Notes: generated by a model from the sequence alone, not told the origin. A stretch of DNA of 64,000 bases from JAOPZW01 sp963803375 (GCA_963803375.1 CAWDMB010000014.1:1-64000), one strand, 5' to 3'; shown: positions 33,898 through 41,568, numbered from the stretch's first letter. Made by a program: numbers and translations.

Positions 33898-34365
33898 CTA
33901 CGCGATCAGCCGGGCGAGCCGGTCGCGCACGTCGCGCAGCTGCTCGAGGCGCGCCAGTTCGGCGTCGAGGAGCGCGAGCGCAGCCGTGAGCGGCGGCGCC
34001 TGTGTGCGCGCGCCCGGGCCCTCGGGCTCCGCTGCGCGCGGCGCGCGCGATTCGGGCGGCGGAGCCGGAGCCGCGGGCTCCGGCTCGGGCGTGGCGACAT
34101 CGCCGTCGGCCTTGAGCACCGTCTGCACGGTGGTGAGGGAGCGCCCGGCCGCCTCAGCGATCTCGCGCAGCGTGTGGCCTTCGGCGCGCAAATCGTGGAT
34201 GCGGACGCGCTCAGCGGCGGTCAGGCGGCCTGGCCGCTCGGGCTCATCGTCGACGTGGCGGATCGTGATCGGGTGCTCGGCGCCGTTGCGCGCCGCGAGC
34301 GCGGCGATCCGGCGGTCCTGCTCGGCCGCGGACGCGACGCCGTGCTGATCGGTCGGCGCGCTCAC
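33898..34365 (-). CDS. helix-turn-helix protein next to the capsid gene, 155 aa
   Basis: The central HTH (RLTAAERVRIHDLRAEGHTL, then REIAEAAGRSLTTVQTVLKA) is of the homeodomain-like/resolvase type. A Pro/Ala linker follows and a C-terminal helix, LLDAELARLEQLRDVRDRLA, looks like an oligomerisation coil. HTH plus coil beside a capsid gene is the architecture of small terminase subunits, which would let the element direct packaging of its own DNA. A transcription regulator is the alternative. The GTG at 34365 overlaps the upstream stop. Confidence 0.6.
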   Translation of the reverse strand: MSAPTDQHGVASAAEQDRRIAALAARNGAEHPITIRHVDDEPERPGRLTAAERVRIHDLRAEGHTLREIAEAAGRSLTTVQTVLKADGDVATPEPEPAAPAPPPESRAPRAAEPEGPGARTQAPPLTAALALLDAELARLEQLRDVRDRLARLIA

Positions 34366-34628
34366 GCGGCGGGCTCGAGCACGGTCAGCGCCTGGCATGG
34401 GCGGTCGGACGGACGCAGCTCGTAGGCGAGCCGCCAGGCTTCGCGCGTGCCCTGCAGCACGGTGCGCCAGTGGCGGCGCTCGGTGCGCGGCGCGCTGGCG
34501 AGTGCGGCTTGGAGCGCGAACGGCCACGCGTCGTCGAAGCGCTGGCCGCGCTCGCGTGCGGCTGCGAGGGAGCGGCGCAGCTGCTGGGCGGGCGCGGGGT
34601 CGCTGGCGACGAGATGACTGGCGCTCAT
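34362..34628 (-). CDS. hypothetical element protein, 88 aa
   Basis: The ATG at 34628 opens MSASHLVASDPAPAQQLRRS, then ERGQRFDDAWPFALQAALAS and RTERRHWRTVLQGTREAWRL, a fully helical soluble protein. It is the first gene of the capsid transcript, and its stop overlaps the HTH gene start. Such short first genes are frequent before small terminase genes in actinophages. No specific function is assigned. Confidence 0.5.
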   Translation of the reverse strand: MSASHLVASDPAPAQQLRRSLAAARERGQRFDDAWPFALQAALASAPRTERRHWRTVLQGTREAWRLAYELRPSDRPCQALTVLEPAA

Positions 34629-34740
34629 TGCGCGCGCAATCATCGCGCGCGCGGCGGACGGCGACGCCCGTCGTCGTGAAGTGGGTGCAGCCGCGCCTAG
34701 CCGCCGTTGAGGACCGCGAGCGATGGGCGGAGCCTCCGGC

Positions 34741-34798
34741 ATGCGACCACGGATGCGACCTCGACCACCCATGCGACGCGCTGCGAGGGCATGCGAGC
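34741..34798 (+). repeat. right arm-type repeats ATGCGACC
   Basis: Exact copies of ATGCGACC occur at 34741-34748 and 34753-34760, with variant copies ATGCGACG at 34771 and ATGCGAGC at 34791. They match the left-end octamers in sequence and orientation. Their placement 90-150 bp inside attR fits integrase arm sites. Confidence 0.55.
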
Positions 34799-34825
34799 GT
34801 GACGGGTGCCTCAGTCCCCTAACGA

Positions 34826-34854
34826 GAAGATCCCTGCGCTTTGCAGGGATCTTC
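34826..34854 (-). terminator. terminator carried by the element after tRNA-Gly
   Basis: GAAGATCCCTGC and GCAGGGATCTTC form a perfect 12-bp stem with a 5-base loop, 26 bases after the tRNA end in its direction of transcription. Half of it (the 17-bp block) is duplicated outside attL at 24052-24068. The element therefore appears to have brought its own version of the tRNA's 3' flank. Confidence 0.65.
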
Positions 34855-34879
34855 ACGGCTTCGCAGACTCTCGCCTAGG

Positions 34880-34952
34880 AGCGGCGAACGGGGCTCGAAC
34901 CCGCGACCCCCAGCTTGGGAAGCTGATGCTCTACCAACTGAGCTACCGCCGC
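34880..34952 (-). tRNA. tRNA-Gly (anticodon CCC)
   Basis: The 73-nt cloverleaf read on the minus strand has acceptor GCGGCGG/TCGCCGC and D arm GCTCAGTTGGTAGAGC. The anticodon arm CAGCTTCCCAAGCTG exposes CCC in the loop TTCCCAA, and the T arm is GCGGG TTCGAGC CCCGT. The 3' half lies inside the att repeat, so the functional gene is rebuilt by the integrated element. Confidence 0.93.
34888..34922 (-). repeat. attR copy inside tRNA-Gly
   Basis: This is the 35-bp identity with 24087-24121. Left of it the near-identity continues through the acceptor stem (one base differs) but is interrupted by a short insertion before the terminator. Right of it lies the original 5' half of the tRNA. This orientation shows that the element supplies the 3' half of the gene. 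Confidence 0.9.
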
Positions 34953-34995
34953 GTGCGCCGGAGTCTACCGGTGGCCGACTACCCTTGAGGCGACC

Positions 34996-35544
34996 GTGAA
35001 GCGCTCCGCGATCCCCGTCGTCGCCGCCGTGCTCGCCGCCGCGCTCGTCGCGCTTCTGGTCTACGGCGTCATCCAGCGCGGCGACGACACGTCGCTCGAT
35101 GCCGCCGTCTCGAAGGGCTCACGGCCGGCCGCGCCGGGCGCCGGCGTGCGCCTCCCGCGGCTCGAGGGCTCCGGGCAGGCGTCGCTGCGCGACCTGCGCG
35201 GACGCGTCGTCGTGCTGAACTTCTGGGCGTCGTGGTGCGGTCCCTGCGAGAACGAGGCGCCGACCCTCCAGAAGGCCCAGGCGCGCCTCGCCCTCGGTGG
35301 GGGGACCGTCCTCGGCGTGACCTACAAGGACGACGCGACGGCCTCGCGCGACTTCGTGCGCAAGTTCAGGCTCACGTACCCGAGCCTCCGCGACGACCGT
35401 CTCCAGCTCGCGCCGAAGTGGGGCACGACGAAGCTGCCCGAGACGTTCGTGCTCGACCGCACCGGCCGCGTGGTGGCCGTCTCGCGCGGGGAGATCGACG
35501 GCCCGTTCCTCGACCGCGCGATCGACCGCGCGCTCGCGTCGTGA
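34996..35544 (+). CDS. TlpA/CcmG-type thiol-disulfide oxidoreductase
   Basis: The 182-aa protein has a membrane anchor (IPVVAAVLAAALVALLVYGV) and an extracytoplasmic thioredoxin fold. The redox site is FWASWCGPCENEAP and the cis-Pro region KLPETFVLDRTGR. Acting next to CcmH and CcdA, it most likely keeps apocytochrome c or CcmH cysteines reduced for heme attachment. The GTG start lies 43 bp from the tRNA-Gly gene. Confidence 0.9.
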   Translation: MKRSAIPVVAAVLAAALVALLVYGVIQRGDDTSLDAAVSKGSRPAAPGAGVRLPRLEGSGQASLRDLRGRVVVLNFWASWCGPCENEAPTLQKAQARLALGGGTVLGVTYKDDATASRDFVRKFRLTYPSLRDDRLQLAPKWGTTKLPETFVLDRTGRVVAVSRGEIDGPFLDRAIDRALAS

Positions 35545-35993
35545 GGATCGCGCTCGTCACCGCGCTGGTGCTGGCGGCGCTCGCGCCGGGCGCGGTGGCC
35601 GCGACCCCGCGGGCCTCGTTCAACGACGTCGAGGACGAGGTCATGTGCGACACCTGCAACGTCGCGCTGAACATCGCCGAGTCCCCGCGCGCCGACCAGG
35701 AGCGCCAGGTCATCCGCCGGCTGATCGCGCGGGGCCTGACGAAGGACGAGATCAAGGCCGAGCTGAAGGCCCGCTACGGCCCTGGCATCCTCGCGACGCC
35801 CGGCGGCAGCGGCTTCAGCCTTGCGGTCTGGGTCGTGCCGGTGATCGTCGTCGGGGTCGTGGTCGCCCTCGGCCTCGCGCTCGTGCCGCGCTGGCGCCGG
35901 CGCGGACCCGACGGCGCCCGAGAGGCCGGCCCGGAGCTCAGCGCGGCCGAGACCACGCGCCTCGACCAGGACCTCGCACGCTACGACCTGTAG
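35541..35993 (+). CDS. ccmH: CcmH, cytochrome c maturation thioredoxin-like protein
   Basis: The GTG overlaps the preceding stop. The 150-aa protein has a signal sequence, then VEDEVMCDTCNVALNIAESP, where CxxC is the redox pair usually seen as RCPxCQ. RLIARGLTKDEIKAELKARYG is the typical three-helix bundle and LAVWVVPVIVVGVVVALGLA a C-terminal membrane helix. It binds apocytochrome for the CcmF heme lyase encoded at 19.3-21.5 kb. Confidence 0.9.
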   Translation: MRIALVTALVLAALAPGAVAATPRASFNDVEDEVMCDTCNVALNIAESPRADQERQVIRRLIARGLTKDEIKAELKARYGPGILATPGGSGFSLAVWVVPVIVVGVVVALGLALVPRWRRRGPDGAREAGPELSAAETTRLDQDLARYDL

Positions 35994-36063
35994 ACATGGC
36001 TGAGATCACGACGACGCGCGCCGGGATGCCACGGTCTCGCGGTGCCGGATCGCGACATTAGGC

Positions 36064-36822
36064 ATGCTCGTCGTCGCCGCCACCCAAGCCGACACCACGA
36101 TCGTCGCCGCCTTCGCGGTCGGGTTCGTCTCGTTCGTCTCGCCGTGCGTGCTGCCGCTCGTGCCGGGCTACCTCTCGGCGGTCTCCGGGGTGAGCGTCGC
36201 CGACCTGCGCCGCGGCGAGCACCGCCTCTCGCACGTGCTCGGGCCGGCGGTGATCTTCTGCCTGTCGTTCACGCTCATGTTCGTCGCGCTCGGGATGACC
36301 GCGACCGGCGTGGGCTCGGCGCTGCGCGACTCCAAGCAGACGCTCGACCGCGTCGCCGGCTTCCTCATCGTCGCAATGGGCGTCTTCTTCGTGCTCACGC
36401 CGTTCGTGCCGCGGCTGAACCGCGAGTGGCGCCCGGACGCGCTCATCCGCCGCGCAGGGGCCGGCGGACCGGTCATCGCCGGGCTGGCGTTCGCGGTCGC
36501 CTGGACGCCGTGCGTCGGCCCCACGCTCGCCTCGATCCTCGCCGCGGCGTCGACGGCCGGCACCGTCGGCCACGGCGGCGTCCTGCTCGCGTTCTACTCG
36601 CTCGGGCTCGCCGTGCCGTTCCTGCTCACCGCGGTCGCCTTCGACCGGGCGACGACCGCGTCGCGGTGGATCCGCGACCGCTACCTCGTGGTCACCGCCG
36701 TGTCGGGCTGCGTGCTCATCTTCATGGGCGTGCTCATCCTCTCCGGCGAGCTCACGCGGCTGAACATCGAGGCCCAGCGGCTCCTCTCCGACCTCGGCCT
36801 GGACTTCCTCTACCGCGTCTAG
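36064..36822 (+). CDS. ccdA: CcdA-type disulfide-transfer membrane protein
   Basis: The 252-aa protein has six hydrophobic helices. The two key cysteines lie in VSPCVLPLVPGYL and AWTPCVGPTLASIL, the CcdA/DsbD membrane-domain signature. It passes electrons from cytoplasmic thioredoxin to TlpA and CcmH outside. A 21-codon frame (35997-36062) in the gap before it is probably not a gene. An IS630-type element begins 36 bp after its stop. Confidence 0.92.
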   Translation: MLVVAATQADTTIVAAFAVGFVSFVSPCVLPLVPGYLSAVSGVSVADLRRGEHRLSHVLGPAVIFCLSFTLMFVALGMTATGVGSALRDSKQTLDRVAGFLIVAMGVFFVLTPFVPRLNREWRPDALIRRAGAGGPVIAGLAFAVAWTPCVGPTLASILAAASTAGTVGHGGVLLAFYSLGLAVPFLLTAVAFDRATTASRWIRDRYLVVTAVSGCVLIFMGVLILSGELTRLNIEAQRLLSDLGLDFLYRV

Positions 36823-36860
36823 GTCTACTGGGGGGCGAACTCCGCCCGAGTGCTGACTAA

Positions 36861-38107
36861 GTGGTCCTCGTCGCAAGTACGCGGCGGATGCTTGGAGGAG
36901 TGGGCCGCCGCGCGGCGAAGCTTGTGGTGATGGCGGGCAAGTCTCCCTTCGAGGTGGTCCTGAGCGAGGAGCAGCGGCGTGAGCTTGAGCGCCGCGCGGC
37001 TGCCTACTCGGGCCCGCATCGGGACGTTGTGCGTGCCAAGGCGATCCTCTACGCGGCGGCTGGGATGTCCAACGCGGAGATCGCGCGGCGGCTTGATCAG
37101 TCGCGCCAGGCGGTGTCGGACTGGCGAAAACGCTTCTGCCGCGAGGGCGTCCAGGGGCTTGAGGAGAGACCGCGGCCCGGCCGGCCGCGGCGCTTTTCCC
37201 CCGGGGCAGATCGCCGAGGTCAAGGCGCTGGCGTGCGAGCTGCCGGCCCAGTCCGGGGTTCCGCTGTCGCGCTGGTCGGCGGCTGAGGTCGCGCGCGCGG
37301 CGATCGAGCGCGGGATCGTCGCCCAGGTGTCGGGCATCACGGTCTGGCGGTGGCTTCGCGAGGACGCGATCCGCCCGTGGAACTATCGCTCGTGGATCTT
37401 CCCGCGCGACCCGCGCTTCGCCGAGAAGGCCGGCCCGATCCTCGATCTCTACGAGGGGCGCTGGGAAGGCCAGCTGCTCGAGCCCGGCGACTTCGTCGTG
37501 TGCGCCGATGAGAAGCCCTCGATCCAGGCCCGCGCCCGCATCTACCCGACCGAGCCCACACCGGCCGGGCTGCGCGTGGAGCATGAGTTCGAGCGCAAGG
37601 GCGCGCTGTGCTACCTGGCTGCCTGGGACATCCGGCGCGCCAGGATCTTCGACCGCTGCGCGCCCAAGGACGGCATCGAGCCGTTCGATCAGCTCATCGA
37701 GCAGTTCATGAGCATCGAGCCCTACGCGTCCGCGCAGCGCGTGTTCGTCGTCGTCGACAACGGCTCTGCGCATCGCGGCAAGCGCTCGATCGATCGCCTC
37801 CAGGGCGCCTGGCGCAACCTCATCCTCGTGCACACCCCGGTCCACGCCTCCTGGCTCAACCAGGCCGAGATCTACTTCAGCGTCGCGCAGCGCAAGGTGC
37901 TGCAGCCCAACTACTTCTCAGACCTCGACGAGCTCGAGCGCACGCTGCTGGCATTCGCGCGCCACTACGAACAGATCGCCCAGCCCTTCGAGTGGAAGTT
38001 CACTCGCGCCGACCTCCACAAGCTCCTCGCCCGTCTCGATCAGCCCACGCCGCTCCAGCTCGCCGCGTGACCACCCCACCCGTCAACGAACTTGCGACGA
38101 GGACCAC
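36861..38107 (+). mobile_element. IS630-family insertion sequence
   Basis: The ends are an 18-bp inverted repeat, GTGGTCCTCGTCGCAAGT (36861-36878) with its complement at 38090-38107. They are flanked by TA at 36858-36859 and 38108-38109, the TA target duplication of IS630/Tc1-type elements (one extra A sits next to the left end). The inside is one transposase in two frames. The element separates ccdA from a hairpin at 38109-38131 that was probably its terminator. Confidence 0.88.
36930..38070 (+). CDS. IS630-type transposase, two overlapping frames
   Basis: The first frame (ATG 36930) encodes the paired helix-turn-helix part: YAAAGMSNAEIARRLDQSRQ then AVSDWRKRFCREGVQGLEER. It passes into the second frame near 37190-37205, at a CTTTTCCCCCGGGG run. 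The second frame carries the DDE domain: FVVCADEKPSIQAR (first Asp), VFVVVDNGSAHRGKRSI (second Asp) and HTPVHASWLNQAEIYFSV (Glu). IS630 elements commonly need programmed frameshifting at such runs, so the protein of about 380 aa may still be made. Confidence 0.85.
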
Positions 38108-38108
38108 T

Positions 38109-38131
38109 AAGGCGTCATATGGACGCCTTTT
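38109..38131 (+). terminator. intrinsic terminator beyond the IS630 element
   Basis: AAGGCGTC and GACGCCTT form an 8-bp stem with loop ATATG followed by two further T residues on the plus strand. It starts at the IS target site. It probably ended the ccdA operon before the insertion and now lies 1.3 kb from it. Confidence 0.55.
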
Positions 38132-38187
38132 CCAGCACTCGGCTCATCGCCGGGCCGTGACACGACTCATCTACGGGCGGCGCCCGC

Positions 38188-39813
38188 TCACATCTCCTCG
38201 GGCGCGAGCACGCCGAGTAGGTCGAGCGCGCGGGCGATCGTCCGCTGCGCGGCGACGCACAGGCGCAGGCGCGACGTCTCGACGGCCTCGGGCTCGGCGC
38301 CGACGACGAGGCAGTCGCGGTAGAACGCGGTGAACGCCTGCGCGAGCTCGAGCGCGTAGGCGGCGATGCGGTGCGGCGCCCGCCGGGCCGCCGCGTCGCC
38401 CGCCTCGTCGGGGAAGGCGAGCAGCTTCTTGACGAGCTCGCGCTCGCTCGGGTGCAGCTCGACCTCGTGCGCCGGCGCGGCGAGCGCCTCTGCGACGCGC
38501 TCGGGCCCGGCCTTGCGCAGGACCGACGCGATGCGCGCGTGCGCGTACTGCACGTAGAAGACCGGATTCTCGGCGGTCTGCTCGCGCGCGAGGCGCAGGT
38601 CGAGGTCGACGGTCGAGTCCTGCGAGCGCTGCAGCATGAAGAAGCGCGTCGCGTCGACGCCGATCTCGGCGATGAGGTCGTCGAGCGTGACGAACTCCCC
38701 CCGGCGCTTGGACATCGAGGCGCGCTCGCCGTCCTCGACGATGTGCACGAACTGCAGCAGCGGGATCTCGAGGCGCTCGGGGTCCGCGCCGAGGGCGGCG
38801 ATCACCGCCTTCAGCCGCGCGACGTAGCCGTGGTGGTCGGAGCCGAGCGGGTTGATCAGGCGGTCGAAGCCGCGCGCGAGCTTGTCCGCGTGGTAGGCGA
38901 CGTCGGCGGCGAAGTACGTCGGCACGCCGGTCGAGCGCTGCAGCACGCGGTCCTTGTCGTCGCCGAGGGCCGTCGTGCGCAGCCACAGCGCACCGTCGGA
39001 GCGGTACGTGTGGCCGCCCTCGGCCAGCAGCGCGAGCGCGCGCTCGATCGGGCTCGGTGAGCCGTCGTGCAGGGAGCGCTCCAGGAAGAACGCGTCGAAG
39101 CGCACGCGGTAGGCCTCGAGCGTCGCCTTGATGCCGTCGAGCAGCGTCGCCACCCCCGCGGCCGCGAGCACCGCGACGTCGGCGTCGGCCGCGCCGGGGA
39201 TGGCCTGCGCGAGCTCGCGCACGTAGTCGCCGACGTAGCCGTCCTCGGGCGGCTCCTCGCCGCGGGCACGGGCCCGGATCGACTCGCCGAGGCGGTCGAT
39301 CTGCGCGCCCGTGTCGTTGAAGTAGTACTCCCGGGCGACCTCGTGGCCGGCGAAGGCGAGGATCCGGGCGAGCGCGTCGCCGTAGGCCGCGTGGCGACCG
39401 CTGGCGGCGGTCAGCGGACCCGTGGGGTTGGCCGACACGAACTCGAGCAGCACGCGCTCGCGCACGGCCGCGGTGTCGCCGCCGAAACCCTCGCCGGCGT
39501 CGACGACCCAGTCCAGGGCCCCCGTGTACCAGGCGTCGGCGAGGAAGAGGTTCAGAAAGCCGGGACCGGCGACCTCCACCCGCGCCAGGCGCGGCCCGAG
39601 CGCCTCGCGCAGCGCGCCGCCCAGGCGCTCGGCGACCTCGCGCGGCGAGCGGCCGACGACGGGCGCCAGCAGCAGCGCCGCGTTCGTGGCGTAGTCGCCG
39701 TGCTCGGCCTGCTTGGGGCGCTCGAGCGTCGGGCGGGAGCGCGGCGCCCCGCCGTTGGAGAGCGCGCCGGCGGCCGCCTCGACGGCGGCGCGCAGCTCGG
39801 CGACCGGCGTCAT
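38188..39813 (-). CDS. argS: arginyl-tRNA synthetase
   Basis: The 541-aa protein has the Add1 N-terminal domain (KQAEHGDYATNAALLLA), catalytic core, DALR anticodon domain (VQYAHARIASVLRKAG to C-term LLGVLAPEEM) and SMSKRRG in place of KMSKS. The HIGH-type motif after SANPTGPL, usually HVGHxR, reads TAASGRHAAYGDALA, so both canonical histidines are replaced. The rest of the active site (LINPLGSDHHGYVARLKAV) is intact. It is the only synthetase in the window. Its start overlaps the stop of the channel gene. Confidence 0.93.
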   Translation of the reverse strand: MTPVAELRAAVEAAAGALSNGGAPRSRPTLERPKQAEHGDYATNAALLLAPVVGRSPREVAERLGGALREALGPRLARVEVAGPGFLNLFLADAWYTGALDWVVDAGEGFGGDTAAVRERVLLEFVSANPTGPLTAASGRHAAYGDALARILAFAGHEVAREYYFNDTGAQIDRLGESIRARARGEEPPEDGYVGDYVRELAQAIPGAADADVAVLAAAGVATLLDGIKATLEAYRVRFDAFFLERSLHDGSPSPIERALALLAEGGHTYRSDGALWLRTTALGDDKDRVLQRSTGVPTYFAADVAYHADKLARGFDRLINPLGSDHHGYVARLKAVIAALGADPERLEIPLLQFVHIVEDGERASMSKRRGEFVTLDDLIAEIGVDATRFFMLQRSQDSTVDLDLRLAREQTAENPVFYVQYAHARIASVLRKAGPERVAEALAAPAHEVELHPSERELVKKLLAFPDEAGDAAARRAPHRIAAYALELAQAFTAFYRDCLVVGAEPEAVETSRLRLCVAAQRTIARALDLLGVLAPEEM

Positions 39814-40823
39814 GCGCCGGTCTTCGCCCGCGAGCCCGCGGCGAAGAGCCGGTCGAGGCGGTCCATCGTGCGCTTCGTGCCCATGGCCAAGAGCACGTCG
39901 CCCGCGGTCAGCACGCGTTCGGCGGGCGGCTGGGGCTGGAACTGGCCGGCCGGGTCGCGCACGCCGACGATGATGGCACCCCCGCGGACGTCGCCGATCG
40001 GCTGGCCCTCGCCGGGGCAGCCGGGCGAGACGTCGATCTCCTCCATCCGGTACTCGGGCGCGACGTCGAGGATGCCCGAGACCTGCGGGGCGAGCGCCAG
40101 GCGGGCCATCTCGGTCCCCGAGGCCTTGTAGGGCGAGATCACGCGATCGGCGCCGGCGCGGCGCAGCTTGGCCTCGGACTCCTCGACCGACGCGCGGGCG
40201 ACGATCGGGATGTCGGGGCGCAGCTCGCGCGCGCTCAGCGTGATGAAGATGTTCTCCGGATCGGAGTCCACGCAGGCGATGACCGCCCGCGCGCGCATGA
40301 TCCCCGCCGCGCGTAGGACGTCGTCGTCGGAGGCGGTGCCTTCGATGAAGCGCACGCCGACGGCGGCGGCGAGCTCCCGGCTGGCGGGGTTGGAGTCGAC
40401 GACGACGTAGCTCGCCCCGGCCGCGTGCACGTCGCGGGCCACCTGCTGGCCCACGCGCCCGAAGCCGCAGATGATGAAGTGGTCGGAGGTGGCGTCGATC
40501 GCGCGGCGGGAGCGGCGTTGGGCGAGGAGCTCGGCGAGGTGCCCGGCGACGAAGACCTCGGTCACGGTCACCAGCGCGTAGAAGAGCGTACCGACGCCCA
40601 GGACGATGAGCGCGGTCTTGACGATCTGGCCGCCGGTGCTGTGCGGGGGCGGGACCGAGCCGACGGTGGCCACGGTGTCGAGCGCCCACTCGAAGGCGCG
40701 CCAGACGCTCACCGCCTCGGTGGCCATGAAGCCGATCGTCCCGAGCACCAGCAGCGCGACGATCGCGAGGCACAGCGCCCACAGGCGCCGCAGGAAGGCC
40801 TGGACATCGGCGCGCCCCGCCAT
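39810..40823 (-). CDS. Kch-type potassium channel with TrkA-N domain
   Basis: The 337-aa protein has two membrane helices (LWALCLAIVALLVLGTIGFM and VKTALIVLGVGTLFYALVTV) around a pore loop. A Rossmann RCK domain follows (HFIICGFGRVGQQVARDVHA) and a TrkA-C ligand domain ends the chain. The selectivity filter, normally TVGYGD, reads TVATVGSVPPPHS, so the Tyr-Gly-Asp part is missing and K+ selectivity is doubtful. It lies between rlmH and argS with 4-base overlaps at both ends, suggesting one transcript. Confidence 0.85.
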   Translation of the reverse strand: MAGRADVQAFLRRLWALCLAIVALLVLGTIGFMATEAVSVWRAFEWALDTVATVGSVPPPHSTGGQIVKTALIVLGVGTLFYALVTVTEVFVAGHLAELLAQRRSRRAIDATSDHFIICGFGRVGQQVARDVHAAGASYVVVDSNPASRELAAAVGVRFIEGTASDDDVLRAAGIMRARAVIACVDSDPENIFITLSARELRPDIPIVARASVEESEAKLRRAGADRVISPYKASGTEMARLALAPQVSGILDVAPEYRMEEIDVSPGCPGEGQPIGDVRGGAIIVGVRDPAGQFQPQPPAERVLTAGDVLLAMGTKRTMDRLDRLFAAGSRAKTGA

Positions 40824-41230
40824 CAATGGTGGTAGCGCTCGCCGGCGAGGATCTTGTGCGCGCGGAAGAGCTGCTCGAGCAGGACGACGCGCGCGAGCTG
40901 GTGGGGCAGCGTGAGCGGGCCGAGCGAGAGCCGGTGGTCGGCGCGCTCGAGGTCGAGCCCGAACGGACCGCCGATCACGAAGCACAGCGGGCGCCCCGCC
41001 ATCCGCCGCTCGGCCAGGAAGCGGCTGAAGCCCTCGGAGTCGGGTCGCTGGCCGTCGACGGCCAGCAGCGACACGAAGGCGCGGTCGGGGATCCGGCGCT
41101 CGACGCGCTCGTCCTCGCGGACCTCCAGGAGCTCGAGCCGCGCGTGCGCGGCCACGAGCCGGGCGTAGTGGGCGACGTCGTCGGCGAAGGGCGGCCGGAG
41201 CCTTCCCACCGCCAGGACGCTGATCTTCAC
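40823..41230 (-). CDS. rlmH: RlmH 23S rRNA pseudouridine-1915 methyltransferase
   Basis: The 135-aa SPOUT protein has RPLCFVIGGPFGLDLERADH as the knotted SAM site and LFRAHKILAGERYHH at the C-terminus, the family's invariant end (usually AGxPYHH). RlmH methylates the modified base at helix 69 of 23S rRNA. It is the first gene of the rlmH-channel-argS run. Confidence 0.92.
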   Translation of the reverse strand: MKISVLAVGRLRPPFADDVAHYARLVAAHARLELLEVREDERVERRIPDRAFVSLLAVDGQRPDSEGFSRFLAERRMAGRPLCFVIGGPFGLDLERADHRLSLGPLTLPHQLARVVLLEQLFRAHKILAGERYHH

Positions 41231-41247
41231 GGTGCGATACTAGGCGC

Positions 41248-41568
41248 GTGACCGATGAAGAGCAGGGCCGCGAGCGGCACATCAACATCCACTTCGAGCC
41301 GAAGCACATGGCGGGCAAGTACGCGAACTTCGCGAACGTCAGCCATTCCGACTACGAGTTCACGCTCACGTTCGCCCGCGTCGACCACGAGGTCGACGAC
41401 GAGGAGATCCCCGGCGTCGTCGTGTCGCGCATCAACCTCGCGCCGCGGTTCATGCGCGAGCTCATCGACGCCATGGAGGACAACTACTCCAAATGGCGCA
41501 CCCGCGAGGGGATCAAGAGCCTGCCCGAGTGGGAGGGTCCTCCGGACGCTCCCGAAGCGCCGCGCTGA
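41248..41568 (+). CDS. DUF3467 family protein, 106 aa
   Basis: INIHFEPKHMAGKYANFANV, SDYEFTLTFARVDH and RINLAPRFMRELIDAMEDNY match the DUF3467 pattern, a small beta-rich protein of unknown function widespread in bacteria. The GTG start is 17 bp from the rlmH start, so the two genes share a divergent promoter. Its 3' end overlaps that of the M48 protease by 56 bp. Confidence 0.8.
   Translation: MTDEEQGRERHINIHFEPKHMAGKYANFANVSHSDYEFTLTFARVDHEVDDEEIPGVVVSRINLAPRFMRELIDAMEDNYSKWRTREGIKSLPEWEGPPDAPEAPR

Larger units (their letters stand above)
24122..34922. mobile_element. 10.8-kb integrated element, phage-satellite-like, in tRNA-Gly
   Basis: It is bounded by the 35-bp repeats in and from the tRNA-Gly(CCC) gene. 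From left to right it carries a NYN nuclease, tyrosine integrase, excisionase, HNH and zinc proteins, a primase-helicase module with a palindromic candidate origin, an SSB-like protein, a divergent regulator, a second HNH nuclease, an HK97 major capsid protein and a HTH protein. All genes but one are on the minus strand, in tightly overlapping runs. By eye the GC is lower than in the host DNA. There is no portal, large terminase, protease, tail or lysis gene. It therefore fits a satellite or heavily reduced prophage better than a complete phage. Confidence 0.88.

Noticed and set aside
35997..36062. 21-codon frame between ccmH and ccdA
   Set aside because: No hydrophobic or conserved character and no ribosome site; more likely the untranslated spacer and the leader of ccdA.
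36058..37845. 595-codon minus-strand frame across ccdA and the IS630 element
   Set aside because: Antisense shadow of two well-recognised plus-strand genes; the protein is an unstructured Arg/Glu/Gly mixture and crosses the IS boundary.
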